This document shows, one piece after another, positions 37,405 to 49,903 of a stretch of DNA of 64,000 bases. The notes under the pieces were generated by a model. That model was not told the DNA's origin, searched no databases, and saw only the letters and a list, made by a program, of their open reading frames with translations. The stretch is taken from contig OZ038435.1 of assembly GCA_964036275.1 (NCBI GenBank), forward strand, positions 15,713,920 to 15,777,919. The letters run 5' to 3'. A program made the position numbers and the translations under genes. This stretch comes from Litoditis marina (lineage: Eukaryota > Nematoda > Chromadorea > Rhabditida > Rhabditidae). The number at the start of each line of letters is the position of its first letter. The stretch's first letter is position 1.

Positions 37405-39683
37405 TTAGGCATAAGTCATGTTTTTGAAATAATCTGATACAATCTTACTGGTAACTCCATGTTTGTTGTCGAGTTTTACCATTCTCCGAGCGAAGTAACG
37501 GTAAACAGCAAAAATGACTCTGCACTGTAGAACGAAAAGAATGAATACAACACAAAATAGTACAGTATATGTCTCTATAGTGAAAGATTAGTGGAGATTG
37601 CTGATTCTCCCGCTTCTCTCGACGTAATCGGTCATATTAGGAACCTGGAAGTATGTTTGTTTCATTGTGTTTGTGTGATTATATAACAGAAGTAGCCTGG
37701 TGAATAGGTCAATTGGCTGACTGATTTTATTACAGAAATAGCCTTGTAATTATGTTCACTGGTCAGCTGACTAAGACGACCGTTTCATGTGCACGTGGGT
37801 TTCTACAGTACTCCGTTAAACAGTACGACGTTGCTCTGAACGAATAGTTTAATTCCATTTTCATGTACCGGAAACTGAAAGTTAGATCGGGAGTGCGGAG
37901 AGAAATATGTGGTGAAGGAGTGAAAAACTCTTGGAAAGTTTAATTTTTAGGTTGATACTAACAGTTAGAACTTTTTGAAACAAACATCACAATGCCCCTA
38001 CAACCCGAATTAGTTTTACTCACGTTTCCATAACTTGCAAAACTGATGTGATCGACCACAGAAATTCTGCTCTTGATCAGCGTATGACCAATTCTCAGAC
38101 TCGTATCTGAAGGAAGTTCAACCGAGAACACCTGGCCAGGTAGGGAGGGTTCAGGATGTAAATACGGATGTTTCAATTGACCTCGTGCACTGGTAGTCGC
38201 GATTACTTGCTTCGAGACCATGTTTCTCACCAGCACAAACTATAAAACAGGATAAATGACTTCTCTTGCATTTCGAATGTATGCGAATAGTAAGTTGTTT
38301 CTATATTTCATCACCACTACGTTCTAGTCTACATTGTTATTATGAAAAACAATGTACTCGTACGATAAAGTTAGACGTCGCGCATGTTTTGACAGCATAT
38401 GTGAATTGAGCGTTCTTACACATCAGAAACTGGGATTAATACGCTACTGCAACGAATTCACCGATATCATACATTACATTCAACTTTTTAATGATAGTTC
38501 ACGTTTATTTTGCGTTTTGCGCATTTCACTTGTTGATATATAAATGACTAACCGACTTATCCACTTCAACTGAGTTGTAGACACACCCTTTTCTTTTTTT
38601 CATATCGAGTGCGCAGTTGTCTTCTTGGGCAAAAACTGCGGGCATAGGTCAACATTTCCCAGTTTTTTACAAGCAAAAGACTTTGAGAAGACTTTCAAAT
38701 CGGCCACATTATTTGTTGGCCCGAAAAATTGAGGAAGATTCGGATACACGAAATGTCTCTGGTCGCGATCGAACTGGCCACATGGGACCATTTGGAGTAG
38801 CGAGCTCACCGTACTTTTGTCAACGGTGGGATAACACACCTGTAAATATTTATAGATCTTGAACAATTGTTCTTCATTTCATTTAAAATGGATTTAGACT
38901 ATGATATTTTCACTCATTCACCCCAATCAAATTCTAGTTTGTCTTGTATTTTCTGTATTTTCCCGTGTTTCGACGGTTAGTAACGCGCATGTTGGTCTTA
39001 TTTGTCTGAGCATGAAAACTATCGACTGTTCTACAAAAACGTATGCGTTTGAGCAAGCTTAAACTGATTGTGATTGTTAGATAGATTAAGCTAGTAATCA
39101 TGAAGTTCAGTGTGGTTTCAGCTGCAAGCAGTACTATGTAATTGCTCTGTTTTATACTCCTAATACATTTTGATAATGATATTACCCTATGCAAACTGTC
39201 AATGCAATCTCATACCAATCTCACCTTGACAAACAGGTGTTTATTGTTCATTGTAGTCACTTCGGCTGTGATAACAGAACGTGCGTGAGCATGGAATTGG
39301 TTGAGAAGAGAATCTGAACAAAATAGTGAATCAATCATAACTTATAATATATGCGAATGGACAACCGTCGTGAATTATTATTTATGAAAGTTTTCAAAGA
39401 GTGTTTGTTAATTTTCATCTTGACCTAATCTACTTTCACTATTACGTTGAAGTGTTCAGACCAGACCAATTTTTACTCTTGCTCAACAATTCTGATTAAG
39501 TTACAAAGTTTACCTTCAAACCGATTTCCTAAGTTGTTACGAATAAGGTCCCAAAGAGAGCCCTTCTGGTCTACAAGTAACGGGTCCGACGCTTTTCCCG
39601 CCACAAACAGTTCATCTACGGATTCCTCCACCTTCTGTTCTATGAATGATCTGAGCGACCTCAGAACAGAATCGATGCGAAAA
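37405..39683 (-). pseudogene. G1 copy 2: five exons visible, nonsense codon before the helix
   Basis: Minus-strand exons, in order: about 39683 (or 39696) to 39514, 39313-39225, 38839-38810 (30 nt, least certain), 38239-38024 and 37644-37405. Phases agree throughout and donors are GTAAAC, GTGAGA, GTGAGC and GTGAGT. The first visible exon begins after TTATTAG or ATTTTAG without an in-frame ATG, so at least one exon is missing upstream, where array C begins at 39779. The protein includes SFIEQKVEESVDELFV, a stretch around NQFHAHARSVITAEV, VSKQVIATTSARGQL and then the helix exon. At 37588-37590 TCA has become TAA, which removes the helix and cytoplasmic tail. A longer exon 3 running to a TGA near 38600 is also possible. 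Family not recognised; membrane protein by prediction. Confidence 0.55.
38240..38809. other. G1 intron 4 (copy 2), possible extra coding sequence
   Basis: About 570 bp. On the minus strand the frame of the 30-nt exon stays open to a TGA near 38601 (with CGQFDRDQRHFVYP and NVDLCPQFLPKK), so an alternative 3' end is possible. The rest is AT-rich and shows nothing else. Confidence 0.35.
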
Positions 39684-39719
39684 CTAATAAAAACGACTAA
39701 AATAATTGTCACTGTCAAT

Positions 39720-39778
39720 CAAGCATGTTGTTCATGCACTATTTGGTACACAACAATGGAAAAAGTAAATACGGCTTG
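39720..39778. other. Junction between G1 and array C
   Basis: About 60 bp separate the G1 first visible exon region from the first recognisable satellite sequence (TTTTTCACCCATTTCGG). The first monomer of array C is of the same edge type seen at 8629-8980 and 29640-29990. Confidence 0.7.
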
Positions 39779-42700
39779 ATTTTTCACCCATTTCGGTTTT
39801 CCGTGGGACTCCACGGGGATTTGAAAAAAATGATCTACCAACCGTACTATTGTTTTTTGTTGCTTCAATACGTCACGAGTATGAACATATACATTAAAGA
39901 AAACAAAATTATTCTATATCCCATTTTACTGCTAATTTTACACTCATTTTGGTTTTCCGTGGGACTCCACGGTGATTTGAAAAAAATGATCTACCAACCG
40001 TACTATTGTTTTTTGTTGCTTCAATACGTCACGAGTATGAACATATACATTAAAGATAACAAAATTATTCTATATCCCATTTTACTGCTAATTTTACACT
40101 CATTTTGGTTTTCCGTGGGACTCCACGGTGATTTGAAAAAAATGATCTACCAACCGTACTATTGTTTTTTGTTGCTCCAATACGTCACGAGTACAAACAT
40201 ATACATTAAAGAGAACAAAATTATTCTATATCCCATTTTACTGCTAATTCTACACTCATTTTGGTTTTCCGTGGGACTCCACGGTGATTTGAAAAAAATG
40301 ATCTACCAACCGTACTATTGTTTTTTGTTGCTCCAATACGTCACGAGTACAAACATATACATTAAAGAGAACAAAATTATTCTATATCCCATTTTACTGC
40401 TAATTCTACACTCATTTTGGTTTTCCGTGGGACTCCACGGTGATTTGAAAAAATTGATCTACCAACCGTACTGTTGTTTTTTGTTGCTGCAATACGTCAC
40501 GAGTATAAACATATACATTAAAAAAACAAAATTATTCTATATCCCATTTTACTGCTAATTCTACACTCATTTTGGTTTTCCGTGGGACTCCACGGTGATT
40601 TGAAAAAATTGATCTACCAACCGTACTGTTGTTTTTTGTTGCTTCAATACGTCACGAGTATGAACATATACATTGAAGAAAACAAAATTATTCTATATCC
40701 CATTTCACTGCTAATTTTACACTCATTTTGGTTTTCCGTGGGACTCCACGGTGATTTGAAAAAAATGATCTACCAACCGTACTATTGTTTTTTGTTGCTC
40801 CAATACGTCACGAGTACAAACATATACATTAAAGAGAACAAAATTATTCTATATCCCATTTTACTGCTAATTCTACACTCATTTTGGTTTTCCGTGGGAC
40901 TCCACGGTGATTTGAAACAAATGATCTACCAATCGTACTATTGTTTTCTGTTGCTCCAATACGTCACGAGTATAAACATATACATTAAAGAGAACAAAAT
41001 TATTCTATATCCCATTTTACTGCCAATTCTACACTCATTTTGGTTTTCCGTGGGACTCCACGGTGATTTGAAAAAAATGATGTACCAACCGCACTATGGT
41101 TTTCTGTTGCTTCAATACGTCACGAGTATGAACATATACATTAAAGATAACAAAATTATTCTATATCCCATTTTACTGCTGATTTTACACTCATTTTGGT
41201 TTTCCGTGGGACTCCACGGTGATTTGAAACAAATGATCTACCAATCGTACTATTGTTTTCTGTTGCTCCAATACGTCACGAGTATAAACATATACATTAA
41301 AGAGAACAAAACTATTCTATATCCCATTTTACTGCTAATTCTACACTCATTTTGGTTTTCCGTGGGACTCCACGGTGATTTGAAAAAAATGATGTACCAA
41401 CCGCACTATGGTTTTCTGTTGCTTCAATACGTCACGAGTATGAACATATACATTAAAGATAACAAAATTATTCTATATCCCATTTTACTGCTGATTTTAC
41501 ACTCATTTTGGTTTTCCGTGGGACTCCACGGTGATTTGAAACAAATGATCTACCAATCGTACTATTGTTTTCTGTTGCTCCAATACGTCACGAGTATAAA
41601 CATACACATTAAAGAGAACAAAATTATTCTATATCCCATTTTACTGCCAATTCTACACTCATTTTGGTTTTCCGTGGGACTCCACGGTGATTTGAAAAAA
41701 ATGATGTACCAACCGCACTATGGTTTTCTGTTGCTTCAATACGTCACGAGTATGAACATATACATTAAAGAGAACAAAATTATTCTATATCCCATTTTAC
41801 TGCCAATTCTACACTCATTTTGGTTTTCCGTGGGACTCCACGGTGATTTGAAAAAATTGATGTACCAACCGCACTATGGTTTTCTGTTGCTCCAATACGT
41901 CACGAGTATGAACAAATACATTAAAGAGAACAAAATTATTCTATATCCCATTTTACTGCTGACTTTACACCTATTTTGGTTTTCCGTGGGACTCCACGGT
42001 GATTTGAAAAAATTGATCTACCAACCGCACTATGGTTTTCTGTTGCTCCAATACGTCACGAGTATGAACATATACATTAAAGAGAACAAAATTATTCTAT
42101 ATCCCATTTTACTGCTGATTTTACACTCATTTTGGTTTTCCGTGGGACTCCACGGTGATTTGAAAAAATTGATCTACCAACCGCACTATGGTTTTCTGTT
42201 GCTTCAATACGTCACGAGTATGAACATATACATTAAAGAGAACAAAATTATTCTATATCCCATTTTACTGCCAATTCTACACTCATTTTGGTTTTCCGTG
42301 GGACTCCACGGTGATTTGAAAAAATTGATCTACCAACCGCACTATGGTTTTCTGTTGCTCCAATACGTCACGAGTATGAACATATACATTAAAGATAACA
42401 GAGTTATTCTATATCCCATTTTACTGCTGATTTTACACCTATTTTGGTTTTCCGTGGGACTCCACGGTGATTTGAAAAAATTGATCTACCAACCGCACTA
42501 TGGTTTTCTGTTGCTCCAATACGTCACGAGTATGAACATATACATTAAAGATAACAGAGTTATTCTATATCCCATTTTACTGCTGATTTTACACTCATTT
42601 TGGTTTTCCGTGGGACTCCACGGTGATTTGAAAAAATTGATCTACCAACCGCACTATGGTTTTCTGTTGCTTCAATACGTCACGAGTATGAACATATACA

Positions 42701-45700
42701 TTAAAGAGAACAAAATTATTCTATATCCCATTTTACTGCCAATTCTACACTCATTTTGGTTTTCCGTGGGACTCCACGGTGATTTGAAAAAATTGATCTA
42801 CCAACCGCACTATGGTTTTCTGTTGCTCCAATACGTCACGAGTATGAACATATACATTCAAGATAACAGAGTTATTCTATATCCCATTTTACTGCTGATT
42901 TTACACCTATTTTGGTTTTCCGTGGGACTCCACGGTGATTTGAAAAAATTGATGTACCAACCGCACTATGGTTTTCTGTTGCTCCAATACGTCACGAGTA
43001 TGAACATATATATTAAAGATAACAGAGTTATTCTATATCCCATTTTACTGCTGATTTTACACCTATTTTGGTTTTCCGTGGGACTCCACGGTGATTTGAA
43101 AAAAATGATCTACCAACCGCACTATGGTTTTCTGTTGCTTCAATACGTCACGAGTATAAACATATACATTAAAGATAACAGAGTTATTCTATATCCCATT
43201 TTACTGCTGATTTTACACCTATTTTGGTTTTCCGTGGGACTCCACGGTGATTTGAAAAAATTGATCTACCAACCGCACTATGGTTTTCTGTTGCTCCAAT
43301 ACGTCACGAGTATGAACATATACATTAAAGAGAACAAAATTATTCTATATCCCATTTTACTGCTGATTTTACACTCATTTTGGTTTTCCGTGGGACTCCA
43401 CGGTGATTTGAAACAAATGATCTACCAATCGTACTATTGTTTTCTGTTGCTCCAATACGTCACGAGTATAAACATATACATTAAAGAGAACAAAATTATT
43501 CTATATCCCATTTTACTGCCAATTCTACACTCATTTTGGTTTTCCGTGGGACTCCACGGTGATTTGAAAAAAATGATGTACCAACCGCACTATGGTTTTC
43601 TGTTGCTTCAATACGTCACGAGTATGAACATATACATTAAAGATAACAGAGTTATTCTATATCCCATTTTACTGCTGATTTTACACCTATTTTGATTTTC
43701 CGTGGGACTCCACGGTGATTTGAAAAAATTGATCTACCAACCGCACTATGGTTTTCTGTTGCTTCAATACGTCACGAGTATGAACATATACATTAAAGAT
43801 AACAGAGTTATTCTATATCCCATTTTACTGCTGATTTTACACCTATTTTGATTTTCCGTGGGACTCCACGGTGATTTGAAAAAATTGATCTACCAACCGC
43901 ACTATGGTTTTCTGTTGCTTCAATACGTCACGAGTATGAACATATACATTAAAGAGAACAAAATTATTCTATATCCCATTTTACTGCTGATTTTACACCT
44001 ATTTTGGTTTTCCGTGGGACTCCACGGTGATTTGAAAAAAATGATGTACCAACCGCACTATGGTTTTCTGTTGCTTCAATACGTCACGAGTATAAACATA
44101 TACATTAAAGATAACAGAGTTATTCTATATCCCATTTTACTGCTGATTTTACACCTATTTTGATTTTCCGTGGGACTCCACGGTGATTTGAAAAAATTGA
44201 TCTACCAACCGCACTATGATTTTCTGTTGCTTCAATACGTCACGAGTATGAACATATACATTAAAGAGAACAGAGTTATTCTATATCCCATTTTACTGCT
44301 GATTTTACACCTATTTTGGTTTTCCGTGGGACTCCACGGTGATTTGAAAAAAATGATGTACCAACCGCACTATGGTTTTCTGTTGCTTCAATACGTCACG
44401 AGTATAAACATATACATTAAAGATAACAGAGTTATTCTATATCCCATTTTACTGCTGATTTTACACCTATTTTGGTTTTCCGTGGGACTCCACGGTGATT
44501 TGAAAAAATTGATGTACCAACCGCACTATGGTTTTCTGTTGCTCCAATACGTCACGAGTATGAACATATACATTAAAGATAACAGAGCTATTCTATATCC
44601 CATTTTACTGCTGATTTTACACCTATTTTGGTTTTCCGTGGGACTCCACGGTGATTTGAAAAAAATGATGTACCAACCGCACTATGGTTTTCTGTTGCTT
44701 CAATACGTCACGAGTATGAACATATACATTCAAGATAACAGAGTTATTCTATATCCCATTTTACTGCTGATTTTACACCTATTTTGGTTTTCCGTGGGAC
44801 TCCACGGTGATTTGAAAAAATTGATGTACCAACCGCACTATGGTTTTCTGTTGCTCCAATACGTCACGAGTATGAACATATACATTAAAGATAACAGAGT
44901 TATTCTATATCCCATTTTACTGCCAATTCTACACTTATTTTGGTTTTCCGTGGGACTCCACGGTGATTTGAAAAAATTGATGTACCAACCGCACTATGGT
45001 TTTCTGTTGCTCCAATACGTCACGAGTATGAACAAATACATTAAAGAGAACAAAATTATTCTATATCCCATTTTACTGCTGATTTTACACCTATTTTGGT
45101 TTTCCGTGGGACTCCACGGTGATTTGAAAAAATTGATCTACCAACCGCACTATGGTTTTCTGTTGCTCCAATACGTCACGAGTATGAACATATACATTAA
45201 AGAGAACAAAATTATTCTATATCCCATTTTACTGCTGATTTTACACTCATTTTGGTTTTCCGTGGGACTCCACGGTGATTTGAAAAAATTGATCTACCAA
45301 CCGCACTATGGTTTTCTGTTGCTTCAATACGTCACGAGTATGAACATATACATTAAAGAGAACAAAATTATTCTATATCCCATTTTACTGCCAATTCTAC
45401 ACTCATTTTGGTTTTCCGTGGGACTCCACGGTGATTTGAAAAAATTGATCTACCAACCGCACTATGGTTTTCTGTTGCTCCAATACGTCACGAGTATGAA
45501 CATATACATTAAAGATAACAGAGTTATTCTATATCCCATTTTACTGCTGATTTTACACCTATTTTGGTTTTCCGTGGGACTCCACGGTGATTTGAAAAAA
45601 ATGATCTACCAACCGCACTATGGTTTTCTGTTGCTTCAATACGTCACGAGTATAAACATATACATTAAAGATAACAGAGTTATTCTATATCCCATTTTAC

Positions 45701-48412
45701 TGCTGATTTTACACCTATTTTGGTTTTCCGTGGGACTCCACGGTGATTTGAAAAAATTGATCTACCAACCGCACTATGGTTTTCTGTTGCTCCAATACGT
45801 CACGAGTATGAACATATACATTAAAGAGAACAAAATTATTCTATATCCCATTTTACTGCTGATTTTACACTCATTTTGGTTTTCCGTGGGACTCCACTTT
45901 GATTTGAAAAAATTGATCTACCAACCGCACTATGGTTTTCTGTTGCTTCAATACGTCACGAGTATAAACATATACATTAAAGAGAACAAAATTATTCTAT
46001 ATCCCATTTTACTGCTGATTTTACACTCATTTTGGTTTTCCGTGGGACTCCACTATGATTTGAAACAAATGATCTACCAATCGTACTATTGTTTTCTGTT
46101 GCTCCAATACGTCACGAGTATAAACATATACATTAAAGAGAACAAAATTATTCTATATCCCATTTTACTGCCAATTCTACACTCATTTTGGTTTTCCGTG
46201 GGACTCCACGGTGATTTGAAAAAAATGATGTACCAACCGCACTATGGTTTTCTGTTGCTTCAATACGTCACGAGTATGAACATATACATTAAAGATAACA
46301 GAGTTATTCTATATCCCATTTTACTGCTGATTTTACACCTATTTTGATTTTCCGTGGGACTCCACGGTGATTTGAAAAAATTGATCTACCAACCGCACTA
46401 TGGTTTTCTGTTGCTTCAATACGTCACGAGTATGAACATATACATTAAAGATAACAGAGTTATTCTATATCCCATTTTACTGCTGATTTTACACCTATTT
46501 TGATTTTCCGTGAGACTCCACGGTGATTTGAAAAAATTGATCTACCAACCGCACTATGGTTTTCTGTTGCTTCAATACGTCACGAGTATGAACATATACA
46601 TTAAAGAGAACAAAATTATTCTATATCCCATTTTACTGCTGATTTTACACCTATTTTGGTTTTCCGTGGGACTCCACGGTGATTTGAAAAAAATGATGTA
46701 CCAACCGCACTATGGTTTTCTGTTGCTTCAATACGTCACGAGTATAAACATATACATTAAAGATAACAGAGTTATTCTATATCCAATTTTACTGCTGATT
46801 TTACACCTATTTTGATTTTCCGTGGGACTCCACGGTGATTTGAAAAAATTGATCTACCAACCGCACTATGATTTTCTGTTGCTTCAATACGTCACGAGTA
46901 TGAACATATACATTAAAGAGAACAGAGTTATTCTATATCCCATTTTACTGCTGATTTTACACCTATTTTGGTTTTCCGTGGGACTCCACGGTGATTTGAA
47001 AAAAATGATGTACCAACCGCACTATGGTTTTCTGTTGCTTCAATACGTCACGAGTATAAACATATACATTAAAGATAACAGAGTTATTCTATATCCCATT
47101 TTACTGCTGATTTTACACCTATTTTGGTTTTCCGTGGGACTCCACGGTGATTTGAAAAAATTGATGTACCAACCGCACTATGGTTTTCTGTTGCTCCAAT
47201 ACGTCACGAGTATGAACATATACATTAAAGATAACAGAGCTATTCTATATCCCATTTTACTGCTGATTTTACACCTATTTTGGTTTTCCGTGGGACTCCA
47301 CGGTGATTTGAAAAAAATGATGTACCAACCGCACTATGGTTTTCTGTTGCTTCAATACGTCACGAGTATGAACATATACATTCAAGATAACAGAGTTATT
47401 CTATATCCCATTTTACTGCTGATTTTACACCTATTTTGGTTTTCCGTGGGACTCCACGGTGATTTGAAAAAATTGATGTACCAACCGCACTATGGTTTTC
47501 TGTTGCTCCAATACGTCACGAGTATGAACATATACATTAAAGATAACAGAGTTATTCTATATCCCATTTTACTGCTGATTTTACACCTATTTTGGTTTTC
47601 CGTGGGACTCCACGGTGATTTGAAAAAATTGATGTACCAACCGCACTATGATTTTCTGTTGCTCCAATACGTCACGAGTATAAACATATACATTAAAGAT
47701 AACAGAGTTATTCTATATCCCATTTTACTGCTAATTCTACACTCATTTTGGTTTTCCGTGGGACTCCACGGTGATTTGAAAAAATTGATGTACCAACCGC
47801 ACTATGGTTTTCTGTTGCTCCAATACGTCACGAGTATAAACATATACATTAAAGAGAACAAAATTATTCTATATCCCATTTTACTGCCAATTCTACACTC
47901 ATTTTGGTTTTCCGTGGGACTCCACGGTGATTTGAAAAAATTGATGTACCAACCGCACTATGGTTTTCTGTTGCTCCAATACGTCACGAGTATAAACATA
48001 TACATTAAAGATAACAGAGTTATTCTATATCCCATTTTACTGCTGATTTTACACCTATTTTGGTTTTCCGTGGGACTCCACGGTGATTTTAAAAAATTGA
48101 TCTACCAACCGCACTATGGTTTTCTGTTGCTTCAATACGTCACGAGTATAAACATATACATTAAAGATAACAGAGTTATTCTATATCCCATTTTACTGCT
48201 GATTTTACACCTATTTTGGTTTTCCGTGGGACTCCACGGTGATTTGAAAAAAATGATGTACCAACCGCACTATGGGTTTCTGTTGCTTCAATACGTCACG
48301 AGTATGAACATATACATTGAAGAGAACAAAATTATTCTATATCCCATTTCACTGCAAATTTTACACTCATTTCGGTTTTCCGTGGGACTCCACGGTGATT
48401 TGAAAAAATTGA
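39779..48412 (+). repeat. Satellite array C (about 55 monomers, distinct subfamily)
   Basis: Same 156-bp family and orientation, but most monomers carry CCATTTTACTG, TTTCTGTTGC and CTGATTTTACACC, which are rare in A and B. Single-base frame-breaking deletions are nearly absent, so the 52-codon frame is open for 1037 codons (40582-43695), 725 (44170-46347) and 541 (46822-48447). Most breaks are GG to GA changes giving TGA in CTATTTTGATTTTCC; near 40530 a 3-base loss (AAAAAACAAA for AAAGAGAACAAA) and a local shift close another. A block of about 2.65 kb is repeated within the array: the run around 43858-44822 recurs at 46510-47474. The last monomer at 48300-48412 resembles arrays A/B again (TTTCACTGCAAATTTT). 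Confidence 0.97.
43858..47474 (+). repeat. Large internal duplication in array C (period about 2652 bp)
   Basis: The order of diagnostic variants in 43858-44822 (including the TGA monomers at 43694, 43850 and 44162, the GATTTTCTG variant at 44218 and CAGAGCTATT at 44584) recurs at 46510-47474. Offset 2652 bp equals 17 monomers. One difference is GAGACTCC at 46510 versus GGGACTCC at 43858. Confidence 0.85.
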
Positions 48413-49903
48413 TCCAATCGTACCCTGAACGACACGGGAGGAGATGAGCCATTGGAGGAGAGCATGTTGGACGACGGAGGGGTGTTACCTAAGGTTGGTT
48501 TTCATTATTGACCTCAAAAACCTTAGAAACCTTTACAAAACATGAAATAGCAGGCCTTGTCGCTTTTAGGCCTAATATATATATTACTGATGATGGAGAT
48601 GTTACCCTAGGTACGTTCGTGTTTCATATTTCATCGTAGAAGCATAAGTAAGGTCTGACTATTCCACAACAAGGAGTGCGTTGCTAGATTGAAATGCTTG
48701 AAAATTAACGGTTTCACATCAAAAACATAGCTAAAACACCCTGCCAAAATGTCGCTGACCCACGCTCATTTTTGGCATCTTTTTGAAACTTACGCTCATG
48801 GCTCATTTTTAGAAATTAAAACTGCTAGAAACGAATTAATTGAGACAAATAATCACCTTTGCAGGGGTATAGTAATTATTTTTAGGAATACGCACGGTCC
48901 TTTTAGTTGTCGTGACAGTGACATTTGATCACAAATATTCCCGTAAATTTCGCGTTGCAGTTGAAAATTGCTTAAACTAAGCTGTAGTAAATGGTGGTTT
49001 TCCTCCAGGTGTCCGCGCTATACTGATAGTTTGAAATCGGAACCTGGGATTTCACTAGTTTTCCATTTTAAATAACAATATTATTAAGTGAATCACAATT
49101 TACTGTAATTGCAGGACATCGAATCGATGACAGCCGCCTTCCTCAAGTGGTTGCGTCGCGTCGAAAACGAACAGCTGCACTACCACATGCTCTCGTTGCA
49201 GTCGGTCATGATTGTAAGTTCTATTATTGATAATTGATCCATTCAAGTGGTTTGTTAATTGGTGATTCGTTTTACTAGTTCTCGAAAAACATGACACGAT
49301 TCATACACCGCCAAGGGTCTCATATTAGTCTTGAAATCTCGCGACCCCTCCAACTTTTTTCGAGCTGCGATTTTTGCCTGTATTTTGCTTATCCACTACC
49401 AATTGGGCATGAAATTCGTCCGTTTTCACCTCGCGACCCCTATGAATTCGTTCGCGACCCTCTATTCCACGAGAGGTCTTGGTATGGCACGATTTGACAC
49501 GATTCATGAATGTAGTTGAAATAGAACAATGTTTAGAAGTTGTGTGCATCGGAAATATGTTTGCTACACTTCTCAGCTTTCGTGTTCACCTGCCCGTGTG
49601 CGTGTCATTCAATTTGTTGATTGATGATAAACGTAACACTTATATTAGTTTTTCTTCTAAGTATTTTCATACTGTAACTATTTTAACTAGATCTTTCTAT
49701 TTTATTCCGTGTTGAACAAAGTGTACCTATTTCAGGACGAGTTACACGTGCGTCTGAGCCGTGCCAACTGTGTCGCGTGTACGATTCCGAAGAATGCCCT
49801 GGGGACCATTCTCAACCGACTGGGGGCCACCTTCTCCCTTCCGCAACCCGCCAAGGGAAGAAGGGGCATGGGAGGTGGAGGTGGTAGGGGCAGAAGGAAG
49901 TAG
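48413..49903 (+). CDS. G2: last three exons of an unrecognised gene, cut by array C
   Basis: Exons (all phase 0): 48413 or later to 48493 (donor AAG|GTTGGT), 49115-49213 (acceptor TTGCAG, donor GTAAGT) and 49736-49903 (acceptor TTTCAG, stop TAG). The protein runs from an acidic stretch (GGDEPLEESMLDDGG), through FLKWLRRVENEQLHYHML and LSRANCVACTIPKNALG, to a Gly/Arg-rich basic C-terminus (RRGMGGGGGRGRRK), a common feature of nucleic-acid-binding tails. Codon content is GC-richer than its introns, which supports coding. The reading frame has an in-frame TGA immediately upstream in satellite sequence, and no AG acceptor lies near, so the first visible exon is truncated by the satellite or by misassembly. 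Function unknown. Confidence 0.65.
48494..49114. other. G2 intron
   Basis: About 620 bp, AT-rich, between GTTGGT and TTGCAG. Contains an ACGCTCATTTTTGGCATC / ACGCTCATGGCTCATTTTT partial repeat near 48760-48820. Nothing else recognised. Confidence 0.5.
49214..49735. other. G2 second intron
   Basis: About 520 bp from GTAAGT to TTTCAG. It contains repeated CGCGACCCC/TCGCGACCC-type words and ACACGATTCAT twice (near 49291 and 49498). The open frames in it lack splice support. Confidence 0.45.

Larger units (their letters stand above)
30717..38190. repeat. Segment U2: second copy of the segmental duplication
   Basis: Offset 21,013 from U1. Contents and order are the same as U1. From about 37588 rightwards it differs from U1 at several percent of positions. 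Unlike U1 it continues past the U1 breakpoint into the 5' exons of G1 and further unique DNA up to 39778. Confidence 0.93.

Noticed and set aside
39447..39779. 110-codon plus-strand frame
   Set aside because: Antisense to the better supported G1 exon at 39683-39514, which has splice sites and consistent phase.
40582..43695. 1037-codon open frame as a protein-coding gene
   Set aside because: It is about 20 tandem satellite monomers of 156 bp. A stop-free monomer divisible by three guarantees long frames. It starts at GTG, and neighbouring monomers carry stops that were themselves duplicated. Kept only as a question under findings.
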